Shown here: one piece after another, positions 1 to 8,209 of the stretch
Position numbering within the stretch: the first letter of the stretch is position 1
Layout of the letters: every line of letters starts with the position of its first letter
From: Mucilaginibacter psychrotolerans
GTDB lineage: Bacteria > Bacteroidota > Bacteroidia > Sphingobacteriales > Sphingobacteriaceae
NCBI RefSeq assembly: GCF_004519315.1
Contig: NZ_SOZE01000016.1
Coordinates: 78,088-142,087, forward strand
DNA: 64,000 nt
Direction: 5' to 3'
Program-made: the position numbers and the translations under genes
The notes under the pieces: model-generated
The model's input: the letters and a program-made list of their open reading frames with translations, nothing else
What the model was told of the DNA's origin: nothing
The model's database searches: none

Positions 1-360
1 AAGGCGCAATCCATCGTATCAACCACCATCCCGGTTTGGAAGAATCAGCTCACCATTGCTGTTGCCCTGAACAGACAAAAGGAAAACGTGGAAATGCAGA
101 AGAAGATATCAGATACCACCAACACCATTTTGCAAAAAAATGCCGATTTGCTAAAGCAAAACAGCATAGAGGTTGCCAGGGAAAACGAAAAAACCGTGGT
201 TTCTTTAGATACGTTAAAGCGCACCACGGCTTCGCTGATAGAAACGCTTACCGAAGTGAAACGCATACACGATGAAGGCACGCAAAACCGCAGGGTGCTG
301 AACACCGAATTACAAAATTTGGAATCGGAACTGAAGAAGAACGTGGCTAATGTGAGTTAA
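1..360 (+). CDS. telA: TelA-type toxic anion resistance protein, C-terminal part
   Basis: The frame is open from the first base of the window and ends at 360, so the 5' end lies outside. The visible 119 residues match the C-terminal part of the TelA/KlaA family: a TTIPVWKNQ stretch near the left edge, then a long helical, coiled-coil-like region (DTTNTILQKNADLLKQ, VSLDTLKRTTASL) ending in an EVKRIHDEGTQNRR segment and a charged tail. Family members are cytoplasmic proteins linked to tellurite and other toxic-anion or envelope stress, and often sit in ter-type neighbourhoods. That fits the TerC gene 3.1 kb downstream. The exact substrate or stress cannot be read from the fragment. Family assignment is confident; function is inferred. 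Confidence 0.85.
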   Translation, partial: KAQSIVSTTIPVWKNQLTIAVALNRQKENVEMQKKISDTTNTILQKNADLLKQNSIEVARENEKTVVSLDTLKRTTASLIETLTEVKRIHDEGTQNRRVLNTELQNLESELKKNVANVS

Positions 361-387
361 ACTCGAGGAATCGATTCGTGGTTATTT

Positions 388-473
388 AAACACAGAGCGC
401 GCAGAGGTTTGCACGGAGGTCACAAAGTTTTTGCTGGGTTAAACGCGGTAAAAGTTACGTGACCTCTGTGTTT
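388..473. repeat. Imperfect inverted repeat with CACAGAG / GAGGTCAC arms
   Basis: Outer arms aaacacagag (388-397) and ctctgtgttt (464-473) are exact reverse complements. An inner pair, gaggtcac (416-423) and gtgacctc (459-466), overlaps the same right arm, as if a longer palindrome had been interrupted on its left side. It lies just after the telA stop and could act as its terminator, or be a dispersed intergenic repeat. No T-run follows the stem. Confidence 0.6.
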
Positions 474-491
474 TCATCTTTCCCGCCGCCT

Positions 492-648
492 CGTCAAGTG
501 TTCACACTTGACGAAAGGAAATGGCAAGCGTCCACGCTTGCCGATGTAGCATTGGGTTAATTGAGTGGACGTTCACGAGTTTTGCGTTTGAGCAAAGTAA
601 GCGTGGTCGCTTACCAACGTTTTTGCGCCAAGTGAGGACACTTGGCGC
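492..648. repeat. Cluster of four short palindromes (REP-like)
   Basis: Four compact hairpins lie within 157 bases: 492-513 (10-bp arms, cgtcaagtgt, 2-nt loop), 523-542 (9-bp arms, ggcaagcgt, 2-nt loop), 597-614 (7-bp arms, gtaagcg, 4-nt loop) and 625-648 (10-bp arms, gcgccaagtg, 4-nt loop). All share an AAG(C/T)G core, so they look like diverged copies of one unit. This resembles REP/BIME-type extragenic palindromes, although no REP-associated transposase is visible here. A reading frame crossing this patch (521-793) is judged spurious. Confidence 0.7.
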
Positions 649-793
649 GGCGGCAGGCTTATCTATCTTTTTTCCTAACATCGATTTTGCTAATTTAAGC
701 AAATCTTACTGTCCGGTTTTACCGTTGCATCTCAGGGAGATTGATAATTTTATAGACTCTCCCAACCTGTCGCTAGACCCACATTTAAAATAA

Positions 794-1363
794 TTGGATA
801 TGGTATTAGGTTATATTATTTTTTCTTACGACAATAAATACAGTATGTACCGTAATTTAAAGTTAAATGAGTGTGATAAATACAGTGATATTTATACGAT
901 TAACAGGATAGACCCTGAAATTAAGATAAAAACCAAAAAGCCCATTTCGAGTACGTATGATAATTTTACGATTGTTTCCTATCAGTTCAAAGCGTTTTGC
1001 GAGCAGGAAGGCTATGAAGGATTGGAGTTTGTAACGTTACCAAAATCGCCCGGTTTTTACTGGTTAAAAATCCATAACGTGATTGAACTAGATAGAAATG
1101 GTCATAGAAAAGGATTTAGTGGTATTCAATTTATCAACTATAACGAACAATGCAAAGGTTATGAATCAGTAATTGGTGCGTCTCCGGTATTTTTAAAAAT
1201 AAAGGAGTCAATCCCGGATGGTTTTTTTCGCAGTGATTTATGTTTTGGGGGTTATTCAGCCAAAACTCCAGCGCAATTAATCGGAATAGAAACGATGAAA
1301 AAAATTAAGTCTGCTGGATTCAAAGGTATCGATGCCAGCGAAATAAAGGATAAATATGATTGA
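794..1363 (+). CDS. Hypothetical protein, possibly immunity-like
   Basis: An AT-rich gene of about 189 residues. The frame opens with TTG at 794, with an ATG two codons later (800) that is an equally good start. No signal peptide or membrane segment is seen. The second half (an EGLEFVTLP segment, then FFRSDLCFGG and ETMKKIKSAGFKGID near the C-terminus) has the general look of immunity-type proteins of polymorphic toxin systems, in which an FKGI/FKGL motif closes the domain. That is a resemblance from memory, not a firm match, and no toxin gene is adjacent. Base composition is lower in GC than the flanking telA and terC genes, compatible with acquisition by transfer. Confidence 0.6.
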   Translation: MDMVLGYIIFSYDNKYSMYRNLKLNECDKYSDIYTINRIDPEIKIKTKKPISSTYDNFTIVSYQFKAFCEQEGYEGLEFVTLPKSPGFYWLKIHNVIELDRNGHRKGFSGIQFINYNEQCKGYESVIGASPVFLKIKESIPDGFFRSDLCFGGYSAKTPAQLIGIETMKKIKSAGFKGIDASEIKDKYD

Positions 1364-1658
1364 TAGAAAAATTGTGAACGTTGGGAGTATAAGGTGTATA
1401 TTGTAACGCTTTTAATGTTTAATGGTACGGTAAGTTATAGTTTTCCAAAACAGGTAGCTAAAAATACTTTGTTAAGCTCCCCATGCTGGCGCGCGTGTCG
1501 CGCGTTCCTTATCAACCTTACAAAACAGAATATCATTAAAATCCAGTAGCTTTATTCGGAAGGAATGGTCCTAATAGATATCGATTTTTTATAGCAGCTA
1601 TCGCATACGCGGCACGCCTGTACAGGTAAAGGCCAACGCCCTTTCATTATATTTAACG

Positions 1659-2339
1659 ATGCAAACGAACTACGATATACTCGACTGGGCCGATGCCAAC
1701 GAACTGAAATCGCGCATGGTCGGTGAGGTAGTAGATTATATTGATTTCAACCTAAGCAGGGTTTACGAATTGAGCGATGGAACATATTTAGTCATGCCAA
1801 TCAATCCCTTCGCAAAATGCCTGGCAACCAAAGACGCGATTTTGTTGGAAAAATGGCGAACAGATTGCTACTACCCAACAAACGAGAAAGTCAATGCTTT
1901 TTATTTTGCAAACAAAGAAAAATTTGAAAACCTGCCTCAGTTTCAAGAGGTACTGATTAGCGAATTGTTGAAGTATCTGGAAAAGTATAAAAGCGAATTA
2001 ACGCAACCGCCTGACCTTGACGAAATATGCCGATTGTTAAAGAAGAAAAAAGCTTTTAATAAGTATAAGCTGAATTTTATTGTGCTGATGGGCTGTCATA
2101 TTATCAATAAATATCCGGATGACGGACTTAATTGGGCAAAGCTTGTCGACAAGCAATTGTTGAACCCGCTCGTAACGCTTGTGTTGTCAAGAGTCGTTAA
2201 TAACGAAGACCGGTATTTCAATCTTCAATATTTAGTTGATGGCAAGTGGGGCTATAGCGGGCTTCAGGATATTGAGCACCAATATAAATATCCATTGCAT
2301 AGGCCGGATGAAATTGTTTCCTTGCAAAAATTTGATTGA
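1659..2339 (+). CDS. Hypothetical protein, 226 aa
   Basis: A soluble protein with no recognised family. It starts with ATG at 1659 about 300 bases after the previous gene and ends at 2339. The N-terminal half contains an ELSDGTYLVMPINPF segment, the middle is lysine-rich and helical (LLKKKKAFNKYKLNF), and the C-terminus has aromatic residues (GKWGYSGLQDIEHQYKYP). Like its upstream neighbour it is AT-rich and sits between the toxic-anion gene and the terC operon, so the two may be a small accessory insertion. The 295 bases before it hold only a GC-rich near-palindrome around 1489-1506. Function unknown. Confidence 0.6.
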   Translation: MQTNYDILDWADANELKSRMVGEVVDYIDFNLSRVYELSDGTYLVMPINPFAKCLATKDAILLEKWRTDCYYPTNEKVNAFYFANKEKFENLPQFQEVLISELLKYLEKYKSELTQPPDLDEICRLLKKKKAFNKYKLNFIVLMGCHIINKYPDDGLNWAKLVDKQLLNPLVTLVLSRVVNNEDRYFNLQYLVDGKWGYSGLQDIEHQYKYPLHRPDEIVSLQKFD

Positions 2340-2475
2340 TATGGGTTGATTTTTTTCCTGCGCTGCATACGCGCAAAGACCAAGTGTTACATAATCTGCC
2401 TTAATGCATCACCCCTTTTGCTATTCAAAATCGGATAAGCGCCTACGATAGTATTTTTGTATTTTTACATTTTAA

Positions 2476-3453
2476 ATGGGCTTACGGTTGATGGATGAAA
2501 ACAGGATAAATATTTTAAATGATAGTACCCGCACCATCAGTAAGCTGCAATTGCTTACGGTGTTCTTTAATAACGATGTCATTTATAAAATTTACCTGCG
2601 CACCCAGGTTATTCACCAGTTATTTGCCACCAACCCCGATCTGGATATCAATAAACTGGAATTGTTCCACCTACAGTTTACCGTTACCCTGATAGACCTG
2701 CTTAAGAAGATAAAGAAAAGCAACGAAAGCCGTGCCGACCTGCTGCTGGATGAAGTTCAGTTGAACAACGAACTGATAGGCCAGATGGACGATACCGTTT
2801 TTACCGAACACGACTTTAGTAACGATAAGCAGCGCCAGGCGCTTAAAATGAGCCAAAGCCTGCGCAAACTGTTCGATGTTCTTTCGCAAGAGCTACCCGA
2901 TTACCCATTCGCTAAAAACATTAATCTTTTCAGCGCACGCTACGCGCCCGATTACTTCGACGAGATACCCGTAGAACTGCTGGACGAACTGTTGCGCTAC
3001 GACGCTGCCGACCTTTACACCCACAAGTATGCCACCATACAGCGTAAGCTGATGGGCAAACTGAATAAGCACGATTTTAAGCTAACCTTTTTTTGCGGCC
3101 TAAAAACCGGCGACATAACCTTAGAGGTGTATAAATTCGCGGAAATAGAGCAGTACTTCCTATATTCGCCCTCAAACAATATCTTTTTGTTTTGCGACGT
3201 AAGCAAGATAGCCGGGGTGGCCCGCGAAAACAAGCTATCGAAGAAGGAACGCGTGATGCAGGAGTTGCTGGATAAGAATGTGCGGCTGCAAAGCAGCGCA
3301 GGGGTAATGAAAACCCACCTGCCTGCCGAAGTGATAAGCCTGCTGGAAGAAGATTATAAAAAGATTGCCGATGTTGATTTTTTACAGCACATGAGTAACT
3401 TCGATGTGCAGGCCAACACGCTGAAAGCTATGCTAAACACCGATTTAATTTAA
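2476..3453 (+). CDS. Hypothetical protein upstream of terC
   Basis: A 325-residue soluble, mainly helical protein with no recognised domain. ATG codons at 2476 and 2491 (MDENRIN) are both possible starts. Early residues form amphipathic helices (QLLTVFFNNDVIYKIYLRTQ), the middle has an ELPDYPFAKNINLF segment, and the last third looks more beta-structured (KLTFFCGLKTGDITLEVYKF, NNIFLFCDVSKIAG). It ends 9 bases before terC, so the two are almost certainly cotranscribed with pgpA. The context (TelA upstream, TerC downstream) suggests a cytosolic partner in metal or envelope stress handling. This is inference from position only. Confidence 0.8.
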   Translation: MGLRLMDENRINILNDSTRTISKLQLLTVFFNNDVIYKIYLRTQVIHQLFATNPDLDINKLELFHLQFTVTLIDLLKKIKKSNESRADLLLDEVQLNNELIGQMDDTVFTEHDFSNDKQRQALKMSQSLRKLFDVLSQELPDYPFAKNINLFSARYAPDYFDEIPVELLDELLRYDAADLYTHKYATIQRKLMGKLNKHDFKLTFFCGLKTGDITLEVYKFAEIEQYFLYSPSNNIFLFCDVSKIAGVARENKLSKKERVMQELLDKNVRLQSSAGVMKTHLPAEVISLLEEDYKKIADVDFLQHMSNFDVQANTLKAMLNTDLI

Positions 3454-3462
3454 CCCCGATAT

Positions 3463-4281
3463 ATGGACATTTTACATACCCTGCTTGGCCCGGATATTAA
3501 AGCAGGATTACTCATTATCCTCAACTTAATCGTTATTGAGAGCTTGCTTTCGGTAGATAACGCTGCTGTGTTGGCAACCATGGTGATAGATCTGCCACCA
3601 AAACAGCGCAGCAGAGCGCTTAAATATGGTATTATTGGCGCTTACGTATTGCGCGGGGTATGTTTGTTTTTGGCAGCCTGGCTGGTAAAAATTTGGTGGC
3701 TAAAACCCCTGGGTGGTTTGTACCTCATGTATCTGGCCTTTGATTATTTTAAAGGGAAACTACAAACAAAAGAGGCCGGCGAGGAAGAATCTGTAGATAA
3801 GGAGAAAAACTGGCTGTACAAATCTACAGTTGGGTTAATAGGTACTTTTTGGGCAACCGTTGCATTGGTAGAACTGATGGATCTTGCCTTCTCTATCGAC
3901 AACGTATTTGCCGCAGTTGCTTTTACAGACCATGTGTTTTTGATTTATGTAGGGGTGTTTATTGGCATATTGGCCATGCGATTTGTAGCGCAGGCCTTTG
4001 TAAAGCTGATGGAGAAGTTCACGTTTTTAGAAACCGTGGCTTTTATCGTGATCGGCGTCTTGGGTATCAAGCTAACGTCATCGTTGTACATCCATTTTCA
4101 ACCCGAAACACCGTTCTCTAAGTTTATGGAAGGCGAAACTGCCGATATTGCGGTATCGGTATTCACTGTCGCTATCTTCCTGATCCCGGTAATAACATCC
4201 CTGCTGTTCAATTTCCCTAAGAAACACACCATCGAACCGGAAGTTGCCGAAGCAGCCGAAGACGTGCTGGATAAAAGCTAA
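3463..4281 (+). CDS. TerC family integral membrane protein
   Basis: A 272-residue polytopic inner-membrane protein with about seven to eight hydrophobic segments. The TerC family signature appears twice: VIESLLSVDNAAVLATMV near residues 22-40 and LMDLAFSIDNVFAAVAF near 138-155, each with the conserved acidic/Asn pair in a helix. Family members (TerC, Alx/YkoY type) are tied to tellurite resistance and to manganese or other metal export, including during co-translocational metalation of secreted enzymes. Which metal is used here is not evident. It is 9 bases behind the orphan gene and 9 bases ahead of pgpA, indicating one operon. Confidence 0.9.
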   Translation: MDILHTLLGPDIKAGLLIILNLIVIESLLSVDNAAVLATMVIDLPPKQRSRALKYGIIGAYVLRGVCLFLAAWLVKIWWLKPLGGLYLMYLAFDYFKGKLQTKEAGEEESVDKEKNWLYKSTVGLIGTFWATVALVELMDLAFSIDNVFAAVAFTDHVFLIYVGVFIGILAMRFVAQAFVKLMEKFTFLETVAFIVIGVLGIKLTSSLYIHFQPETPFSKFMEGETADIAVSVFTVAIFLIPVITSLLFNFPKKHTIEPEVAEAAEDVLDKS

Positions 4282-4290
4282 GCCATTCCT

Positions 4291-4755
4291 ATGAACAAAC
4301 TGATCGCATCAATATTTGGGATAGGGTATGCAAAAGGAGGGGGCACGCTTGCCGCCATAGTAACCTGTCCGCTTATATGGGGCATATGGCAACTGTCGGC
4401 ACACCCCGCCTATGTTTTGTTTGTCGTTACGATCTTAATCACCATACTGGGTATTTATGTTGGCAACAAGGTAGAACCCGAGTGGGGCAAGGATAGTTAC
4501 CGGGTAGTGATAGATGAAGTTGCCGGCATGCTGATAACCATGCTATTTGTGCCTGCCAACCTTTACCTGCTGCTGTGCGGTTTAGTGCTTTTCCGTTTTT
4601 TCGATATCCTGAAACCGCTTGGTATCCGTAAGATGGAAGCCTTGCCCGGTGGCACCGGCGTTATGATGGACGATGTACTGGCCGGTGTATATGGTAACAT
4701 CGTGCTGCAGGTTATCGTTTTCTTCTTCTTTCACCAGCTGCAGGTGAGCTGGTAG
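4291..4755 (+). CDS. pgpA: Phosphatidylglycerophosphatase A
   Basis: This 154-residue membrane enzyme removes phosphate from phosphatidylglycerophosphate to give phosphatidylglycerol. Family motifs are clear: GIGYAKGGGTLAA at the N-terminus, the acidic VIDEVAGML motif in the middle, FRFFDILKP, and a GGTGVMMDDVLAG motif toward the end. Hydrophobic segments alternate with these motifs as expected for an inner-membrane protein, and the length is normal for the family. It is the last gene of the orf-terC-pgpA run. Confidence 0.95.
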   Translation: MNKLIASIFGIGYAKGGGTLAAIVTCPLIWGIWQLSAHPAYVLFVVTILITILGIYVGNKVEPEWGKDSYRVVIDEVAGMLITMLFVPANLYLLLCGLVLFRFFDILKPLGIRKMEALPGGTGVMMDDVLAGVYGNIVLQVIVFFFFHQLQVSW

Positions 4756-4792
4756 TCCCCGCCTGTGCAATTGCGTTTTGTTTTCCCCCTAT

Positions 4793-5053
4793 TTAAACAA
4801 TAACCAGCTGAATGCACTGCCATACGGTAAGTTCTTTTGATACCGAACCGTTGGCTATACGCTTACCGGTGTTATATTCATCGGCTACAAGCTGTAGCTT
4901 GTTTTCGAGTTGGCGGCACAGTTCTCCGTTGTCGTTAAAGCCAATGGCATGCAGGGGCATATCCGTTTGCAAATTGTAGGCGTGTGCTGCGGGTTGCCCG
5001 CATATGGTCAGTATATCAAACTTAATTTGGTTACTAATATATACAATGTCCAT
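4793..5053 (-). CDS. Small hypothetical protein, 86 aa
   Basis: A small soluble protein on the minus strand, downstream of the LuxR-type regulator gene and separated from it by about 200 bases. It begins MDIVYISNQIKFDIL and ends in a hydrophobic stretch WQCIQLVIV, with a GFNDNGELCRQLENKLQ segment in the middle. No family is recognised. An antisense frame at 4910-5101 overlaps it, but amino-acid composition favours the minus-strand reading. Confidence 0.5.
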   Translation of the reverse strand: MDIVYISNQIKFDILTICGQPAAHAYNLQTDMPLHAIGFNDNGELCRQLENKLQLVADEYNTGKRIANGSVSKELTVWQCIQLVIV

Positions 5054-5255
5054 CTTTCCACTTTATCGATTGTATTTCTAATACGTAAATATAATTATTA
5101 AGTTATAAGTAATTTCAATGTTATGATGGGATGGTGTCTGTATTTTTCCTATTGGTTAATTATTGGAGATTGCATTGTGGATAAATAACTGAAAATGTGT
5201 TTAATTGGTTAATAAATTATAGTTAAAATACCCCAGTTGGGGGAAATGGGTATTT

Positions 5256-5957
5256 CTACTCGTTTTTAAAATCAGGTATAATTACCTGATTGAAGTGTAC
5301 TTCAAAAACGCCGTATTTAATGGCAAAGAGCACTAAGCCGGCGGTATTGCGGCAGTTTGTTTTGATCAGCAGGTTGTTGCGGTGCCCTTCTACAGTGCGT
5401 ACGCTCAAAAAAAGTTCTGCGGCTATCTCGGCGTTGTTGTATTCTTTGCAAATGAGCAAAAGCAATTGTTTTTCGCGCTTGGTTAAGGCTACAGGTATTG
5501 GGTTAAGGAGGTCATGCGCATGGTTTTTATGGTTGGTGCCGTTCCTTATAGCCGTAAGGGCTTCGTTGTTGAAATAAAAACCTTTCTCGTGTACGGTGTT
5601 TATGGCGGTTATCAACTCGTCTTTATCGCAGTTCTTGGCCAGGTACGAGGCTGCCCCGGCATTGATCATTTTGGAGATAAGTGCCTCATTTACATGTACC
5701 GAGAGTATAATTACCCTGGTTTCGGGGTATAGTTCGTGCAGTAGTTTGTTAAGTTGTATGCCGTTCATGCCGGGCATATCCATATCTATCACGGCAACGT
5801 CTACACGGGTATCCAATACCTTAAGGGTATCCAGCAGTTCCTGGCCGCCGGAGCTATCGGTAATCAGGTTAAGGTTATCAATGGAATTGATAAGCAGGGC
5901 TAGGCTCTGCCTAAAAAGGTTCTGATCGTCAACAATTGCTACACTAATCTTTTCCAT
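5256..5957 (-). CDS. LuxR/NarL-type response regulator
   Basis: A 233-residue response regulator. The receiver domain has the acidic pair D10-D11, the phospho-acceptor D58 (VIDMDMPG) and K108 (YLAKN). The C-terminal helix-turn-helix has the NarL/LuxR pattern (ALTKREKQLLLLI, NNAEIAAELFLSVRTVEGHR). It lies 13 bases downstream of the kinase gene 5971-6765 and is its obvious partner. A small hairpin (ccccagttgggg, 5231-5242) sits just past the stop. Target genes are unknown. Confidence 0.93.
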   Translation of the reverse strand: MEKISVAIVDDQNLFRQSLALLINSIDNLNLITDSSGGQELLDTLKVLDTRVDVAVIDMDMPGMNGIQLNKLLHELYPETRVIILSVHVNEALISKMINAGAASYLAKNCDKDELITAINTVHEKGFYFNNEALTAIRNGTNHKNHAHDLLNPIPVALTKREKQLLLLICKEYNNAEIAAELFLSVRTVEGHRNNLLIKTNCRNTAGLVLFAIKYGVFEVHFNQVIIPDFKNE

Positions 5958-5970
5958 CGTTGCTTTTAAA

Positions 5971-6765
5971 TCAATTTAAGGGATAGGTTATGCCAATGCC
6001 AAACCCCTGTCCGGGCTGGGTACTCAATACAAATGTAGCATTTATGTTGAGTAAGCGGCTCTCGATGTTTTGCATACCCATTCCTTTCCTGCCAGTGTCT
6101 GCCGATATGGGCAGGCCTTTGCCGTTATCTTTGTATTCTATAGTTATTTGTTCACTACTGGCTGCAAACACAATGGCCGCCCGGCTTGCCCCAGAGTGTT
6201 TGATGGTATTGTTGAGCAATTCTTCCAGTACGCGGTATAGCGCCGTAGCAACCGTTATATTCAATTGCTCCAGCGCCGCCTCGGCCCGGTTCTGTACCTC
6301 AATGGTTAACTTGCCCGATTGGTTGATGATGTCGCTATGCTCGTTTATGGCCGCCGCCAGCCCGTAGTAGCCAAGCGTGGCGGGGGAGAGGTTGTGCGAT
6401 ATATGCCTTACGTCTTTTACAATTTTATCGATAGTGGTTTTGCTTGATCGCAGGAAATCTGTATAGTGCTGGTCTTTTTGCAGCGGCTTAAACATTTCTA
6501 TTAGCAATCTCAAACCCGAAAGGCTGGTGCCTACGTCATCGTGCAGGTCTTGCCCAATGCGTTTGCGTTCGGCCTCCTGTGATTCAATCACGGCTCGCAG
6601 CAATTCCTTCTGGTGCGCAATCTCGGCCTGCTGAAACTGCTGGCGCTGCCTCAGCAACCTGTTTTGGTTACGGATAGAAAATAGGATGAACGATACCACC
6701 AAAATGGCGGCACCGCTCATCCCCATAATCATTTGAAAGTAGATATTGTCTGTTGTGCGCTGCAT
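5971..6765 (-). CDS. Sensor histidine kinase, HisKA_3 type
   Basis: A 264-residue kinase of the NarX/DesK class. One transmembrane helix (about residues 12-31) is followed by a coiled-coil linker, a dimerisation and phospho-acceptor box ERKRIGQDLHDDVG with H75, and a C-terminal ATPase domain (ELLNNTIKHSG N-box, DNGKGLP, GMGMQNIESRL). It has no periplasmic sensing domain of its own. Its 5' end overlaps the upstream membrane-protein gene by 37 bases, which suggests translational coupling and that the membrane protein supplies sensing. Confidence 0.92.
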   Translation of the reverse strand: MQRTTDNIYFQMIMGMSGAAILVVSFILFSIRNQNRLLRQRQQFQQAEIAHQKELLRAVIESQEAERKRIGQDLHDDVGTSLSGLRLLIEMFKPLQKDQHYTDFLRSSKTTIDKIVKDVRHISHNLSPATLGYYGLAAAINEHSDIINQSGKLTIEVQNRAEAALEQLNITVATALYRVLEELLNNTIKHSGASRAAIVFAASSEQITIEYKDNGKGLPISADTGRKGMGMQNIESRLLNINATFVLSTQPGQGFGIGITYPLN

Positions 6766-7391
6766 TTGTTGAATCCTATTGCAAATAAAACATATTCTAT
6801 TGCTACAACAGTAGCATATCCTATAAATATAATCATTTGTATAGTCCCTGCTAGCGTCATCATATTAAAGAAAATGAACATAAATAACGAACTGCTATAA
6901 TAAAGCAAAACGCCGGCTACAATCCAGTTGCTAGCAAAATCGCCCCATTTATGGTCAAGGTCGTTGTTGTTTTTAGCGAAAAATAACATAGAGCAGGCTA
7001 TAAGGATAAGTGCATCTACCGACCGGGAGTAGCCATCTAATTGCTTAAAGCTTTGAAAGAAAAGCGTATTGCACAAGCAGAAAAACGCAAACGCTACGGC
7101 AACACCATACATGATATACCTTATACGTTTGCTAAAAAATTCGGAAAAAAAGGCGATAATAAAGGCAAACTCAAAAGGCGTATAAATATGGAACAGCCAG
7201 AGCGTGGGCAAATGGTAAACACGCGCCATAACGGAGGATGTAGTGTTCATAACCACCGAAAAGATGATGAAGAACAGTAGTGTTTTAAACGCCCGATTTA
7301 AATGCCGGTAGTTGATAAATGCGTAAACGACAGGGATTAATGCGGTAGAAGGAGCGATGAACGTGAGGTAAATAAAGAAAAACTTTTCCAT
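6729..7391 (-). CDS. Polytopic membrane protein coupled to the kinase
   Basis: A 220-residue protein made almost entirely of hydrophobic helices (about six to seven), for example FFIYLTFIAPSTALIPVVYA at the start and TIQMIIFIGYATVVAIEYVL near the end. No family motif is recognised. Its 3' end overlaps the histidine kinase gene by 37 bases and the kinase precedes the regulator by 13 bases, so the three form one operon. It probably acts as the membrane sensing or anchoring subunit of this system (inference from gene order). Confidence 0.85.
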   Translation of the reverse strand: MEKFFFIYLTFIAPSTALIPVVYAFINYRHLNRAFKTLLFFIIFSVVMNTTSSVMARVYHLPTLWLFHIYTPFEFAFIIAFFSEFFSKRIRYIMYGVAVAFAFFCLCNTLFFQSFKQLDGYSRSVDALILIACSMLFFAKNNNDLDHKWGDFASNWIVAGVLLYYSSSLFMFIFFNMMTLAGTIQMIIFIGYATVVAIEYVLFAIGFNKCSAQQTISTFK

Positions 7392-7450
7392 TGATGTTTA
7401 TAAGCCTTAAAGATATTAAAGCTTATAAACATCTGCGGAAGAAATTTCAA

Positions 7451-7825
7451 TTAGCTTTCTAAAGTGGGGCCGTTGCCGGTTGGGCAATACGGAGGGCAAG
7501 GGGTAAACATGTCTACGGTGCCGCTTTGTACTTCGCCGTTTCCGTTGGGCAGGGTAAGTACTTCTTCGCCGTCAACAATCGCTACCATTACCATTTTGGC
7601 CGTCGTCATGTCGCCGTCATCTTCAAGTGCCATATAAGTCCTTATGCCTTCCAGGCCGGGGCTGTTGGTAAGCAAAGTGTTTATGGAGGCGATAGGGACA
7701 AAAAAAGATCTCACCTGAAACACATCTTCGGAATTTGATAAGTGGCTGCGCCAGTTGGCTGCCCAGGCTATTCCGGTTGCTAAAGGGATAGTGCCGTCTG
7801 TTGGATTTTCGGTTTCGTTGCTCAT
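7451..7825 (-). CDS. Small hypothetical protein with Cys-Pro tail
   Basis: A 124-residue acidic soluble protein beginning MSNETENPTDG, with a proline-cysteine cluster near the C-terminus (PCPPYCPTGNGP). No signal peptide or membrane segment is seen. It lies 59 bases upstream of the membrane-protein/kinase/regulator operon on the same strand and may be read with it. No family was recognised. Confidence 0.75.
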   Translation of the reverse strand: MSNETENPTDGTIPLATGIAWAANWRSHLSNSEDVFQVRSFFVPIASINTLLTNSPGLEGIRTYMALEDDGDMTTAKMVMVAIVDGEEVLTLPNGNGEVQSGTVDMFTPCPPYCPTGNGPTLES

Positions 7826-7891
7826 GGGTTGTTTTAAAGTTAATAGTAAGTGATGGGGTTAATTTTTTTTATGTCGGGGTTAAGCTATTAT

Positions 7892-7921
7892 CCTCTATAA
7901 AAAGTGTCTTTTTTATAGAGG
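7892..7921. promoter_or_regulatory. Perfect 12-bp inverted repeat in divergent intergenic region
   Basis: Arms cctctataaaaa (7892-7903) and tttttatagagg (7910-7921) are exact reverse complements around a 6-nt spacer. The element is 66 bases upstream of the minus-strand start at 7825, inside a 384-base gap before the GNAT gene. It could be a regulator operator or a 5'-UTR hairpin. Nothing else was seen in the gap. Confidence 0.5.
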
Positions 7922-8209
7922 TGATGCCGTAAATATAGGTTTCCCGCGCGTTTTTAAGGGGCAAATTGGCAAATACTTTAATACAATGCACAGCCTTGTT
8001 ACAATAAACACGATTGTAAACTGAAGTAGCTGTTTGATAAACACTAAAAATTATCGCTTAAAGAGGCTGCGTTCACAATTCGGTGTTCGATATTTAATTC
8101 CTTCACCTGGCCTACGCCATTTATATTTTTTGGCCTATTCAATCTGCGAGGCTATTGCTAATATTTGGATGCTGATAATATTTACCTTCAGCATTTAAAA
8201 CGATAACAG

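Noticed and set aside
45..305. Minus-strand reading frame of 86 codons at the left edge
   Set aside because: It is the shadow of the TelA coding sequence on the opposite strand.
521..793. Plus-strand reading frame of 90 codons crossing the palindrome cluster
   Set aside because: It is made largely of the repeated palindromes, has no sensible protein composition and ends right at the next gene.
1485..1510. GC-rich near-palindrome ggcgcgcgtgtcgcgcg between the two orphan genes
   Set aside because: Arms are only about 5 bp and simple GC alternation explains it; too weak to call a repeat unit or terminator.
4910..5101. Plus-strand reading frame antisense to the small gene 4793-5053
   Set aside because: Composition (many Cys, Val and Tyr in disordered order) is poor; the minus-strand frame is more protein-like.
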